Shown in pieces: positions 51,979 through 62,574 of a DNA stretch of 64,000 nt. Every line of letters begins with the position of its first letter. Position 1 is the stretch's first letter. A model generated the notes under the pieces. The model saw nothing but the letters and a program-made list of their open reading frames with translations, was not told the origin of the DNA and made no database searches. Both the position numbers and the translations under genes were made by a program. Location: the NCBI GenBank assembly GCA_003116875.1, contig BCKT01000013.1, positions 434,001 to 498,000 of the forward strand, given 5' to 3'. Origin of the DNA: Takashimella koratensis. Taxonomy: Eukaryota > Basidiomycota > Tremellomycetes > Trichosporonales > Tetragoniomycetaceae.

Positions 51979-52397
51979 GGCCGGGATTGACTAGGTGATT
52001 GTAGACGATCTGTGAAGTGGGTTGTAGAGGATGAGGTAGTGGGAGAAAGTTCAAGAGAAGGATCGTCGAAGTGTTGTTGAGATTTCACGATGACGCAGCG
52101 GAGGAATATCGGCACCGTGGCCAAGAGTGGCGACCGAGCTCCGAGGCTGGAGGGCGGAGATATGGCTCAGTCTACGACGGTCTCGAATCGTCTCAGGTGA
52201 CGATCTTCTCGTGCATCCAACTCTTGTACAAAACATGTACTGTACTCTTCGAAACCAACACACTGCAAACTTCAACTCAAAATCCTCCTTTCACGTCTCG
52301 GGCAAGTACATCTCTTTGTCACACGGGGTGACTAGGGCGGACGAGGAGTTTCGTCAAACTAACAAACCAACACAGTTGACGTCCAGGCGGCAGTTGA
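51979..52397. other. intergenic: scramblase promoter / 3' flank of tandem gene A
   Basis: 419 bp. It holds the scramblase promoter and the 3' flank of the first tandem-array gene. No gene or repeat was seen. Confidence 0.5.
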
Positions 52398-53189
52398 TCA
52401 AGTGCCAAAGTCGGAGAAAGTGGAACGCTCCCCTTTGTCGAGCAGTTCCAGCCTCGCCGAGCAGTAGCGCAGCTTGGTGAGCTGAACGCGGTTGTTCGTA
52501 AGCAAGTTGTTCAGAGTTTCCTTGCCCAAGCCCGAACCTTCGCAATCCTCCAGTGCAAACTCGGTGAGATTATCAAGCATCTCGCTGGTTGTGAAGCCAC
52601 TGAAACCGCCTTTGAGCATCTCCTCGAGAGTTTCGCGATCACTTTGGTTCACCATCGAATCGAATTTTTGAACAAACAGTATTCCGTCATTCCCTTAGCG
52701 GAGCGTTAGCATACGGCACTGTTGGAAAAGCTCTGATTACAGTATGACAGGGAGCTCACGGGAGGAGCAACATTGAGACATCTTCCGCGCTTCACTTACC
52801 CAGGCCTTCCACGTCCTCCCTCTGATTGTGAAGCCATTCGGAATCGCGGCTGTCCACACTTTCTTTCTGTGCCCATTGGTTCAACTCGTCGGTGCGGTCT
52901 GTCTCTTCGTTTGACGCCGGCCGCTGCAATTCGTCACGCCGGCCCGCCCAATGCTCTTCCCCAGAAGCGCCTATATTTCAAGGTAGTAGTCAGTACTTGC
53001 GAAATTCGGTTTGTTAGGTCTATCGAGGATGAGAGAACAACACTTACTGAAGGTGCTGAGGAATTTGAGGGCATCCGCCTTTGTGCTGCCCATGCTGCTT
53101 GCACTGCTCGCAGAGTTCGAACGGGAAACCTGCGGGGGGTAACGATGAGGATCGTCATCATGGAGGTGGTTGAAAGTGATCGTGCTCAT
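52398..53189 (-). CDS. tandem-family protein A, unknown function, 202 aa
   Basis: Three exons (53048-53189, 52800-52970, 52398-52693), both introns in phase 1, give 202 aa. I do not recognise the family. It aligns by eye with two neighbours (B and C). The N-terminus is Ser-rich (SRSNSASSASS). A middle helix has LNQWAQKESVDSRDSEWLH. The C-terminal exon begins with an aromatic/basic helix (ILFVQKFDSMV) and ends with a motif TKLRYCSARLELLDK that corresponds to HSKLRYLAATAALRKI in C. There is no signal peptide, membrane segment or known catalytic motif, and the content looks mainly helical. It is the most diverged copy, with a longer exon 2 and a shorter, altered C-terminus. The intron 2 acceptor is AAG. 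ATG 53189 is the only suitable start. Confidence 0.72.
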
Positions 53190-54260
53190 TTCGCATGAAT
53201 GGCAGTTTTGGTGAATGTCTTTGAGTATCAGCTGGGAATGGCAGAGGGGTTGTGGTATGAGAGAAAAAGCAGAGTGAGGGGGGATTGGAGAATTAGAGTA
53301 ACCTGTTAAATATGCCAGAGGAGGGGGACTCGGGGCGGAAACGTTCGCCCATCCCGACCTTCCCCTCGTACTGAATACTGACTCTGAACTATCCTTTCAC
53401 CCCTTTCTCCTGCCGGTCAAACTCAGACCAATGTCTGACTCAGCAACACTCTTTGACACTCCTTGCCGGCCCATTGTCCATTCGCTACCATTTCCCCCCT
53501 AGAAGCAAGGGGGGAGTGTCGCGTCGCAAGTTGTCCAGTCGAGTCTGGACTCTTCGCTTTCATGCTTCGCCGGCTCTAGCTCCGGCCAAAGCAGAAGTTA
53601 GAGGGACGGCGAGAAGGTGAGTCTAACGCTGAACAAAACGTTAAGGCCGGAAAGCAGTGCACGGCGAATTTGAGACTCAGATGGTCTTTGTGGTAGGTTG
53701 CGGAGTATCAACGAGAGCGAGAGAAAGCTGAGCCGCCTTCGATGCTGACTGAGCCAATGAGTGAGCGGTAAAGCACGGCAGTGAATGAAGAGGGAAGTCG
53801 TTCAGCGACCGACAGCTCCGCTTGGACATGTGGTGGGAACTGGACAGCAAACGGCCCATTCTTGAGCTCAGACCGTTGTTGAAAGGTTAGACGGAGTTTC
53901 GAACGAGCAAGCTAGTACTAATTCGCTCTTGCCGCCTTCGATGCTGACTGAGCCCACCCAGAGAGGGGCTACCGCAGCGGAGAATGAAGTGTGAACTGAC
54001 TAAGCCCCGCGAAAAGACAGCTCTTGCATGCTCAAATATTCAAACTCAACACCTGGCTGTACTGATTGTACTACTCTGATATCGAAGTACGCTCTGTCAC
54101 TTTCGCTCCCTCTTCAACTCCGATCCGTTTCATATTCTCACCTCACCTCTCTGTCGCTGGAGTCATCATTATCCGGCCGACTGTGTTCGTTATGTATATT
54201 TGGCGGCATCCTACACCTTAGGGTCGTCGACCACGCCGCAGCCAACAGCCTCAGTGTTGT
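53190..54260. other. spacer between tandem genes A and B
   Basis: About 1.07 kb, more AT-rich than the flanking housekeeping genes. It contains a 24-bp direct repeat (listed separately). No gene is supported. It should hold the promoter of A and the 3' flank of B. Confidence 0.5.
53732..53954. repeat. 24-bp direct repeat pair, 199 bp apart
   Basis: Identical 24-bp copies lie at 53732-53755 and 53931-53954. Each begins gccgccttc, contains gatgctgact and ends gagcc. Sequence between the copies is not obviously repeated. They lie in the A/B spacer, so they may be promoter elements or remnants of a duplication. Confidence 0.92.
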
Positions 54261-54880
54261 CTATTTCTCAGTGAGGGAACGCAACGTCAGCATCGTTTGG
54301 AGGTAATGCAGCTTGGAGTGCTCCACTTTATTTGCCTCCAATTCTGTATACGTGCCCGTCAAATCTTCGTCAGTGAGATCCATTGCTTTGACAGCAGCTT
54401 CACGGGTGGCGATGACAAAGCGGTTTGCGTAGAATGCAACAATATCGTCATTCACGCCGATATGGCTGAATACCTCTTCTCCTTCTCCACCTTCCTTCAA
54501 TATGGGCTTGAAACTCTCAAATATTGCTGTCCCTGTAGCTGCTAGATAATACGTCAATTTGCTTTCCGGAAATGAGAATGGCATGTCCTGTCTTTCAACT
54601 CACAGAGCTTGCTGGAGTAGGCAATGATCAGGGTCTTCAGTTCATCCAAGTCCATGGTGGAAGCCTTGGTTTTTTTTGCCCAGTCGATCAGCTTATTGGT
54701 CTCCCTACACCATGACCCTGCCGTTAGCTTTGAATGGTAACTCGTAAGAAGTCGAATAAGCTTACGAAATGACTCTGGGCAATTGAGGGCTGTCTCCACG
54801 AGATTGAAAGTGGTGACCGAATGCATCGAGTTGGTCGAGTTCCCTCGTGCAAGACTGTGAGGTCGCTGCAATCCGGTCAT
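54261..54880 (-). CDS. tandem-family protein B, unknown function, 169 aa
   Basis: Three exons (54766-54880, 54604-54717, 54261-54541), both introns in phase 1, give 169 aa. It has the same plan as A and C: a Ser/Asn-rich N-terminus (RGNSTNSMHS), a middle exon with NKLIDWAKKTKASTMDLDEL, and a C-terminal exon with AIFESFKPILKEGG, AAVKAMDLTDEDLT and VEHSKLHYLQTMLTLRSL. These correspond to LIGWAQDENISTLDLTQL and EHSKLRYLAATAALRKI of C. Function is unknown. It has no membrane segment or catalytic motif; a small, probably helical cytosolic or nuclear protein is inferred. The phase-compatible acceptor of exon 2 follows GGCAG at 54718. Confidence 0.75.
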
Positions 54881-55982
54881 ATCTGATCGAATGTGTACAA
54901 GTATATCTGGTGAGCTTGTGAGCCTTTGTAGGTGACAGACACTGTATATGAGAACGGTGAGTCTGAGCGGTGAGAGTCGCAATTTGATGAGAGGATGCAC
55001 GACGCTGTCGCGCATGGGTTTTATACTTTCACAAGGCCCATGCACATGCCCATGCACATTGTATGTTCACGTATTTTGCTGGGGGAGTCGGACCCCGCTG
55101 CTCAGCCTCACGGCCTTCCAATCCAACGTACTCTGAGTCATCCTTTCACCAGTCAGCCTCCGCCTGACTCCCTTCTTAGCCCGTCACATACAACCAGCAG
55201 GCTTTGATCGCTACCTTTGTATTTTGCTCGGCTCTGGACTCGGCTCGGTAGTGTAGCCCTCAGAAGCCTCCGAGCTGAGGTTGTGTCATGTAGTCGCGAG
55301 GCCTTCCTTCGCAGACAGACGGGCGCAGTGACCAGGCGAGTCGGACAACCAATCCAGCGGACTGGAAGGCTCATGAATCTGACGCCGAACGGTTTCAATC
55401 CCGCCATAATGGAGGGGATGCGATTCAAGTCCAGGAGGTGGTCGGCGCTCAGTGCGTTTTGCGACTTCCTTCTCAAGAATTGCACCCGAGATGGGAGGCG
55501 TCGCGCAGTGGAAAACCCGACGCCCGACAGAGAGGACTTGTCAGACCTATTCGACGTCGTCGATCAAGTCGAACAACTCAATTTAGAATTGGCTCTGAGG
55601 GCAATTATCCAGCCATTTAGTCACCCGAAGCAGAGTGGCGGCTGTCGGACACATAGCCGTAATCACCGAAACGCGATTGTTCGATATTCGCCTCCCGAGT
55701 TTCACCAGCGCAGTCCGACAGAGTGGAGAAAGTGTGAGGAGTAGACTAGCTAGTGCTCCTTCAAGGTCAAACCCAATCGGAATCAGTCCTGATCGACTGG
55801 GCGAAGGCTCAATGAAAGCTCGGAGGGTGTTCAAATATCATCGTGAAGCTCCGGATGAGACGATTCATGCCTATTCATCCACTTCATTTCCAAGACGTAC
55901 TAAACTAACTACGCGGATAACGAAGTACTTTTCATAACTCAGTTACACTAAGGCTGTCGAAATCATTACGTCGACGATAGAG
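54881..55982. other. spacer between tandem genes B and C
   Basis: About 1.1 kb. An open frame of roughly 120 codons from ATG 55372 on the plus strand and overlapping minus-strand frames exist. None shows family motifs or similarity to the array proteins, so none is called. A degraded fourth copy was looked for by eye and not found. Confidence 0.45.
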
Positions 55983-56709
55983 TTATCCAGTGGTAACGGA
56001 TATAGTCACAACATCGACGACGCTACTGTCACCTTTAGCTGCCGCTTTTGCTGCCTCCTCGTCGAGAATCTTCCTCAACGCCGCCGTCGCGGCCAAATAT
56101 CGCAACTTGGAATGCTCCGTACTCTGTCCCGAAATTTCTGTCGACAACTTCAACGCTTGGTCATCGGTAAGATTCATATCCTCGATCGCGAGTTCACGAA
56201 GCATCTCAGTAGTATCGTTATCCTCAAACGTCCCGATATCACCTTCAAGAATAGACTCGAGAGTTACCTTGTCTGTTTCGTCCATCGTTTTCTTGAATTT
56301 ATCGAACATCTGAGACCCATATTCGCCTATAAGACCACAAATCAGTTTGTCATTTGCAGAGTACGAACGACATATTGTCATTCACTCACCGAGTTTAGTT
56401 CTCTGAGTGGTGATTAGGTTCTGCAGCTGAGTCAAATCCAGAGTCGAAATATTCTCATCTTGCGCCCACCCTATCAGCCCATTCGTCATAGCTGCCCAGC
56501 ACCACATCGTTGTCGTCAGCGAAACAGATTCACACGGTGTCACTAGAAAGACCGTAGGAGTAGAATGTTTTACACTCACGAAGCGAGTTGGAACGGTTGA
56601 GCGCAGTGTTGACTAGACCCATAGACCGGTCCGAGGCGAGCGACGTCGACGAGTTCGAGCGTTGATGACGGGGAGGCATCAGGCCGTCTTTATTGACTGG
56701 CGTGGTCAT
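55983..56709 (-). CDS. tandem-family protein C, unknown function, 191 aa
   Basis: Three exons (56580-56709, 56390-56491, 55983-56326), both introns in phase 1, give 191 aa. This is the best-formed member. The N-terminus is Ser/Arg-rich (RHQRSNSSTSLASDRS). The middle exon has GLIGWAQDENISTLDLTQL followed by a helix ending QRTKLG. The C-terminal exon has SQMFDKFKKTMDETDK, an acidic segment LEGDIGTFEDNDTTEML, MNLTDDQALKLSTEI and EHSKLRYLAATAALRKIL, then an Ala/Lys-rich tail. The RSNSS-type sites could be phosphorylated by basophilic kinases. No known family is recognised. Gene order means all three genes are transcribed leftwards, C then B then A, each with its own spacer. Confidence 0.77.
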
Positions 56710-57425
56710 AGTTGATTTAGTTTAGGTGGGCTAACGTTAAGCTGGAAGCTGTTACTGTATGATTCCGTGAAGACTTTGAGCGGGTACCCGAGGTCTGCAT
56801 CCTTGGCTTTTATATAAGCCAGGAATCCCCCACACTTGCTGGTCGGTTGACCCACCAGCAGGTGTCGGTGTCGGAGAATCTCCTCTTGGCCTTCCAGGTG
56901 TACAGGTTGTCCAAGTCGCCTCGACTTGTTCAAGCTCCTTTGAACACGGCTCTTCACTCCATTCACACTCGTCCGGCGAGCTGCACGAGCAGTCTGGACC
57001 AGTGACCCTTCCCTTCACGCTCGGTGGAAGGCCTGCTCACAATAGCGTCGGGTGGAGGTTGTCGCAGATTTCCTTTTCAGCAACCCCGGAGCGGGCAATC
57101 TAGGCGGTTGTAGAAGCGGAGTAGTGTAATGGAAGGCGGAAGTTCTTTTCAACACGTAGAAGAGACGTTTTCAGACTGCCCCTCCACTCGTGGACAAGCG
57201 CAGCCCCACGCTCTACGCGTCTACTAGTCAGTAGACCGACCCTCCAACCATATTAGCAAGCCATGGTTCCACCACCACAGCCAGATGGCACGACGACGCT
57301 CCATCGCAATCAAGCGGCATCAGTACACGACTCGGTGAATGTCAATGATATACATGAAGGTCAAGCATGCCTGTACCGAGAAAGAAGAAATGACCCGAAC
57401 CCCGCGGTGCGATGGTAGCGTAAAT
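56710..57425. other. intergenic: promoter side of tandem gene C / 3' flank of RPS27
   Basis: 716 bp. It holds the promoter of tandem gene C and the 3' flank of RPS27. No gene is seen. Confidence 0.5.
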
Positions 57426-58419
57426 CTAGTTCTTTCGGCGGAAGGAGCAGCCTAGAAGGGTAGGATTAGCGTTGGTTCGATGTCGTGAGGTGCGGGGAAC
57501 GGAGGAGGCAGTCGCTTGGTCGCATAAACCAGCGCAGAGCTCATGGAAGATGTTGGAAGATGAGAGCACAGCTGCCGTGAAGACAGACAGCCGCTGAGGA
57601 GATAAGAGCCAAACTCACCCTCAGTCAACTTGGCCTTACCACCGGATGGCTGGCAGAGGACGGTAGCGCACGAGCCGCACTGAACAACGGTGGTGGCGTG
57701 GGAGAAGACGGTGCTGTGAGAGGACCGAGTCAGCGTCGGATCCGAGAGGTCAAAGCAGACGAGGCAGACAGCAGGCGGAAGAAGCAAGCAGTCAAAAGTT
57801 TTTTTTTTTGCCGCCCGATTGTGGAAATGAAACGCGGACAGGGGTAAACACCTACGTGATCTGGAAGCAGCCGGGGCACTTGACGTCCATGAAGAACGAG
57901 TTGGGCTTGGGCACAATCTTCTTGAGCTTGTGCGTTCGGGCCTCGTGCTCAGCGGAGCGGTTAAGAAGGTCGATGGCGAGAGTCTGGACAAGGGTTAGTC
58001 AGGTTGTCCAGAACGCTAGGTGGGGGGGATGTTGCTCCGATCTCGACTCGATGGTAGGAATGAAACAGTGCAGGAGGAGATCGAGAAGGACAAAGAAACA
58101 GCAATAGGTCGAATGGTTCGACAGATAGAGTCGCGCATTGAGGTGGGATGAACGAGACGATGGCGTGATGGCCAAAGCCGCTAAGCAGACGTTCACGCGA
58201 CCCAGCGATACTCTCCGAACCACGGTTCACGGTGTCCTCCTACATTGTCTCCCTCTCTCGTCTGTGCGCCTGAACGCATTCTCTGCCTCCAGAACAGCCC
58301 GCCAAATTCTCAACGCTGCTCTTGCACACCCCATCCTTCCTCACTGGATTCCCCTACGACGAGACAAAACTTTTTCCCTCTACCCCAAACGCTGGCGTAA
58401 AATCCGCGCGACTCACCAT
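57426..58419 (-). CDS. RPS27: 40S ribosomal protein eS27
   Basis: Four exons (58417-58419, 57856-57983, 57619-57713, 57426-57451) give 83 aa. The sequence [20 protein letters not shown], then [29 protein letters not shown] and [16 protein letters not shown], is a textbook eS27 with the four zinc-binding cysteines (CPGC and CGSC). Exon 1 is only the start codon: ATG followed at once by GTGAGT. A 433-nt first intron follows, long for this window and common in ribosomal protein genes. No snoRNA boxes were recognised in it. No other upstream start fits the conserved N-terminus. Confidence 0.96.
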
Positions 58420-59160
58420 TTTGACTTAGGTTTTAGGTCGTTCGGTGTGGTTGTTTTTCGTGAGACGAGTGTCGTCGAGAGTAGATGAAGAGTCGACGGA
58501 GAACGCAAGGATGTGATCGTGTAGATCGAGACGCTTGCGTTGTTTTTGTAGAGGTAGGTAGGTGGGTAGAGTTGAGGATGAGAGAGAGATGAAAAGAGAG
58601 TTGCGAAGTGGGTAGAATGAGTGAGAAGTTTTCAGCGGTGGCAAGGGTCAGCCAGCGTACAGTGCAAGTACAAGCACACCATACAACCAACCGTCTCAGC
58701 CTGCGAGTGTGGCACTCGAATGGTAATAAACCAGGAGTCGAGACCAGCCTGCAGATAACTCCGACAACGCTAGCCGGGATTCATTACTGTGGCGCCTGTA
58801 CAGTGGGGATGGAACAGGTGTGGCAACCCCGTTCCTCTTAACGCCGATAGGGCAGTTTTCTTAACGCCGACAGTATCGATAATGCATGACCTCTCGGGTT
58901 CCACCGATCCCCGGGTGCGGCATGCATCTGGCACGAGACCGACTGCAGACCAACCAGCACTTCCAGCGTCATCCCCACGGTACCTATCGTCAACAGCCCA
59001 TCCAAGCCATAGCACACAGGTACATGTACATGTACAACAAGCATCAGACTATCACTATGTACTCTAGAAAGCATCACGTCATACGCAGACTCAGTCAGTA
59101 CCTCCCTAGTCTCGAAGAGCAAGTCACTCTCGGCCCGGCCCGTTCCGCAAAAGCCTAACC
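58420..59160. other. intergenic: RPS27 promoter / LTV1 3' flank
   Basis: 741 bp. Two copies of cttaacgccga lie at 58837-58847 and 58860-58870. They are a possible regulatory pair, far (about 430 bp) from the RPS27 ATG. No gene is seen. Confidence 0.45.
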
Positions 59161-61405
59161 CTAACTGAGCGACACAACGCGGTTTGACGCCACACTCAAG
59201 TCGGCAGCTCGTCCGTCGCCCACCAACTTCTTGTGCGACGCAAGCTGCCTCTTTCGCTCCGTCCCAAACGTCTCCTTGTGATGTTTCTTCTCCGCGCGTC
59301 GGGCCTAATAGCGGTGACGTACAGTGATAGACCAGTACCAGTCAGCGCCGTCTCGAAGGGTCGAGATACCACTGCAATATATGCGGTAGCAGATTAAGAG
59401 AGTGCACAGAGTTACACTCACCGAGCGTTCAGCTTTCACAGCCGCCTTGCGGTTCTTCCGGTCTTCGCTTGACTCGCCCTTGGGACGGGACACGGTAACC
59501 TTGGGACCCTCGCGTTCTGTCTCGGACCCAGAGTCGTCCTCGTTCTCATCATCTTCGTCACCTTGGGCGCCAGACTGAGCTGCCGTTGCCGCTGCTGCAG
59601 CCTCGGCGGCGGCCGCTCGCTCTGCACGCGCCTTCATTTGCGCCGCTGTCCGCGACCGGATCATACCCGGGTGGTTGTCCGTGTTGGTGTATGTGGCTAG
59701 GTAGTATCAGCAATCTCCCCAACCTCTTGCTTGAGAGCCCTTTGACGCCACAAACGCTTCTCAGTCACTCTACTCACATATGATCGTCTCAACGTCCCAT
59801 TTGTGCTCTTTCTCACCAATGATCTCCTTCATTGGCAACTTCTCTTTCTCCTCTCTGACCTTCCCCCTCCTCTCCATCTTCTCCATCGCCAAGATCCTCC
59901 TCTTATTCTCCTCCTTATTCAACCCCTCGTCCCCATCTTCGAGCGCAGACCGAAGTACCTGCAACTTCTCGGCACCAGTCAGGTTGGTCGCGCCCAGACT
60001 CTCGCGCATTCGGTTGCCGACAATCTCGTAGTTCTCAAGGAAATCATCCATAATGGCGTCAAAGTCGTCACGCGTGATCTCTGGCGGGGCCGCGGACGCG
60101 CGGGAGAAGAGGGACGAAGCACGAGAGGCACTTGACATGTAGGATGGAGCGATGGAGACGTCATCGTCGTCGGGAAAGTCGTCGTCCTCGTCATCCTCCA
60201 TTTCGTACTCGCGTTCAATCTGGTAGACCTGTCAGCCTTCAATTCCCATACCATCTAATCCCCCAGGCACGCCTCCTCCTCACGCCTCTGTTCCGCTCCC
60301 ACCAAATCCTCCATCCCTGCACTTACCTTGTCAAAGCGATCGTCAAGCGTTCGGAGCTCCGAGTTACGCCACATAGACGAGCTGGACATACTCATACCTG
60401 AGGCGTCACTTGGTCCTCGTTTCCCTCTCCTCTTCTTCCCTCCAACAACCATCATATCTCCGAGATTACTCGCGAGGGACCCGATCGTATCTGCCATCTC
60501 TGACCGCTCGGCGTCGTCCAGTTCCGACGGGGGTCGTTGGACCGCATGTCGACCTCCGGCCGCCTTGAACGCCTTGAAGCGGTCCTCCCATGTCTCCTCC
60601 TTATCCCCTTGCTCTGTCCGCGTCTCGTCTTCGTCTCCACCCTCTCCGCCCTCCTCACCCTCGCCCTCTTCTGGGACACCCCATTCCCTAAACTCGAATT
60701 CCTCCCGGTCCTCGGGGTACTCCACCTCTCCCGTATCCAGCAGCTCGTCAAACCAATCTTCATCGTCCCCTGCCTCATCAACGAACGCGTCATCGTCGAG
60801 CGCTTCGAGGACCTGTCGAAGATGCGGGTCCATATCCGGCTGCAGACCCTGCAACTCGGGCGGGATAGCCTGTTGGCTTGCGTACGCCTCTTGTAACGAG
60901 ATCTCGTACTCGCTGGCCATGACTGACTGGGGCATGACAAACATATCTTCCTCCTTCGCTTTCCCCTTCCCCTTCGGCCGATCGTGTCCTGGCTTCATGC
61001 CACGTGCGACACCCGAGCCTCGCGGCGCAGGCAACAAAACGCTCTCGGCGCCGCCCTGCCCAATCTCACGCAGGTGAGACATGTAGTCGTATTTGGAGTC
61101 GTCGTAAGTGATACCGTACAGCGCCGCTTCACCTTCGTTATCTCGCATGTTCTTCCTGTCGACGGTACCTTCAAGCTCGGCGAGCGTGAACCCCGTCTGT
61201 GATCAAGGTATCCAAGATCAGCGCGGGTTGTTGATCGCGTGAGGGGCAGACTTACCTTGCGAGTCGCATCGTTGGCTCGCTCGACGGGCTTGAAGACCTG
61301 CTGGCTCGCTTCGGGGTCATTGATGAGCGGGTCTCGGACCGATCGGTGCACTAGCTGAAAGTGCTGGGCGTTGGGCCCGCGGTAGATGGATTTCCTGGGC
61401 GGCAT
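59161..61405 (-). CDS. LTV1: ribosome biogenesis factor LTV1
   Basis: Five exons (61256-61405, 60327-61196, 59778-60228, 59422-59696, 59161-59304) give 629 aa. The N-terminal block MPPRKSIYRGPNAQHFQLVH leads into RDPLINDPEASQQVF. Then come GITYDDSKYDYMSHLREIG, a long acidic region (about 180-230), the RITRDDFDAIMDDFLENYE-type segment, and a basic C-terminus (RRAEKKHHKETFGTERKRQ). LTV1 joins pre-40S particles and helps place uS3 and export the subunit. It also belongs to a vacuolar EGO-type context in yeast, which the sequence does not address. Its start is 243 bp from TIM13 on the other strand. The neighbours RPS27 and RRP1 are also ribosome genes. Confidence 0.95.
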
Positions 61406-61648
61406 GGTGTGGTTGGAAGGCAACAAGCTGGTCAGTCAAGTGAATCGACTATCGACGTCGTTGGAAAATCTTAAAATCTCAGACCTCCTCCACCTGGGCT
61501 CAGGGATGTGGGCGGCAAATCAATGGACTGGGTCGTTTCTTGAATTTGCCGATATTAAATTCTTTCTCGCCGTCACTGACGACGTTTCTCGACTCTCCAC
61601 TTCACCACCACCCCGACCACCCACACCACACTCTCTACCTCGACCATC

Positions 61649-62289
61649 ATGGCATCTCTCTTCGGCTCTGGCGCAGCGTCCTCCGGTGAGTCGGATATTC
61701 ATCTCAGCGACTGGCCCGCTGTTTGTTTTTCTTGCGATACTTTTCTGACCTGTCCGCAGACATGCAAAGCAAGAAGGACGAGATCAAGCTCGGTATCCAG
61801 CAGGAGGTGTGTTACATTCTCAACTTTTCATGGGTCGCTTCCTTGCCTACAGAGTATTCTTTGAGCTGACGGGATCTTGTAGCTCGCTATTGCTGGTGCC
61901 CAGCAGTTGATCAACAAAATCACTGAGAACGTGAGTCTCCACCGTCGCCGCTTCAGCATTGCTTGACCTCGATGTGTCAGTTGTGAGGAGTGATGAATTG
62001 ACAGTCCGCAGTGCTTCGCCAAATGTGTCACCCGGCCATCGACCTCGCTCTCGGGCTCTGAAGAGGTAAGTTCCTCACCATGCGATCTGAGCCGAACTCC
62101 GTTGCATCCTTGCATATCCTCATAACTTTCCTTGGACCTTCTTCTGCTCCTCTTGCTGACACTCCACAGCGGTGTCTGTCCCAGTGCATGGCGTTGTACA
62201 TGGCTGCGTTCGACCAGACCTCCAAGAGCTACGTTGCGCGAGTGTCCAAGGAGCGCGCATCGGGCTCGATCGGTCCCTCGGGTCTCTAA
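61649..62289 (+). CDS. TIM13: small TIM chaperone TIM13
   Basis: Five exons (61649-61685, 61760-61806, 61883-61930, 62012-62065, 62170-62289) give 101 aa. The twin CX3C motif is clear: CFAKC, 14 residues, then CLSQC. It is preceded by GIQQELAIAGAQQLINKITE and followed by MALYMAAFDQTSKSYVARV. The spacing and VTRPSTSLS after the first motif point to Tim13 rather than Tim8, Tim9 or Tim10. It carries hydrophobic precursors across the mitochondrial intermembrane space. Exons are tiny (37-120 nt). The 3' end converges on RRP1. Confidence 0.95.
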
Positions 62290-62574
62290 GCGAGTCGCTC
62301 TACAGCCAATAATTTAACGCCAGCCCTTGCAGTCCGCCGTACATGGAGGGATGGTGATTGATCGACGGTATAACGATGGAGGAAGCCAACGCAGAAGGAG
62401 GAAGTCCAAGGAACAGCATATTATCCACATCCTTGACTCAGATTAGATGTATCCAAACTCAATATTGCAACACAACTCATGCATTCTCATACACTGATAC
62501 TGTATCCCATGTTGTAAACTATCGCAACAAGTACACCCATCAACCCGAGCTAACGACAACGACGAGGGCAAGCT

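Noticed and set aside
55217..55744. Plus-strand open frame in the B/C spacer of the tandem array
   Set aside because: It lacks an ATG at its start (first ATG at 55372), shows no similarity to the neighbours and has competing open frames on the other strand.
57984..58416. snoRNA inside the long first intron of RPS27
   Set aside because: No box C/D or H/ACA pair with a convincing terminal stem could be seen by eye.
59153..59165. Telomere-like CCTAACCCTAAC at the LTV1 stop codon
   Set aside because: Only about two units, and it includes the LTV1 stop codon; not an interstitial telomere array.
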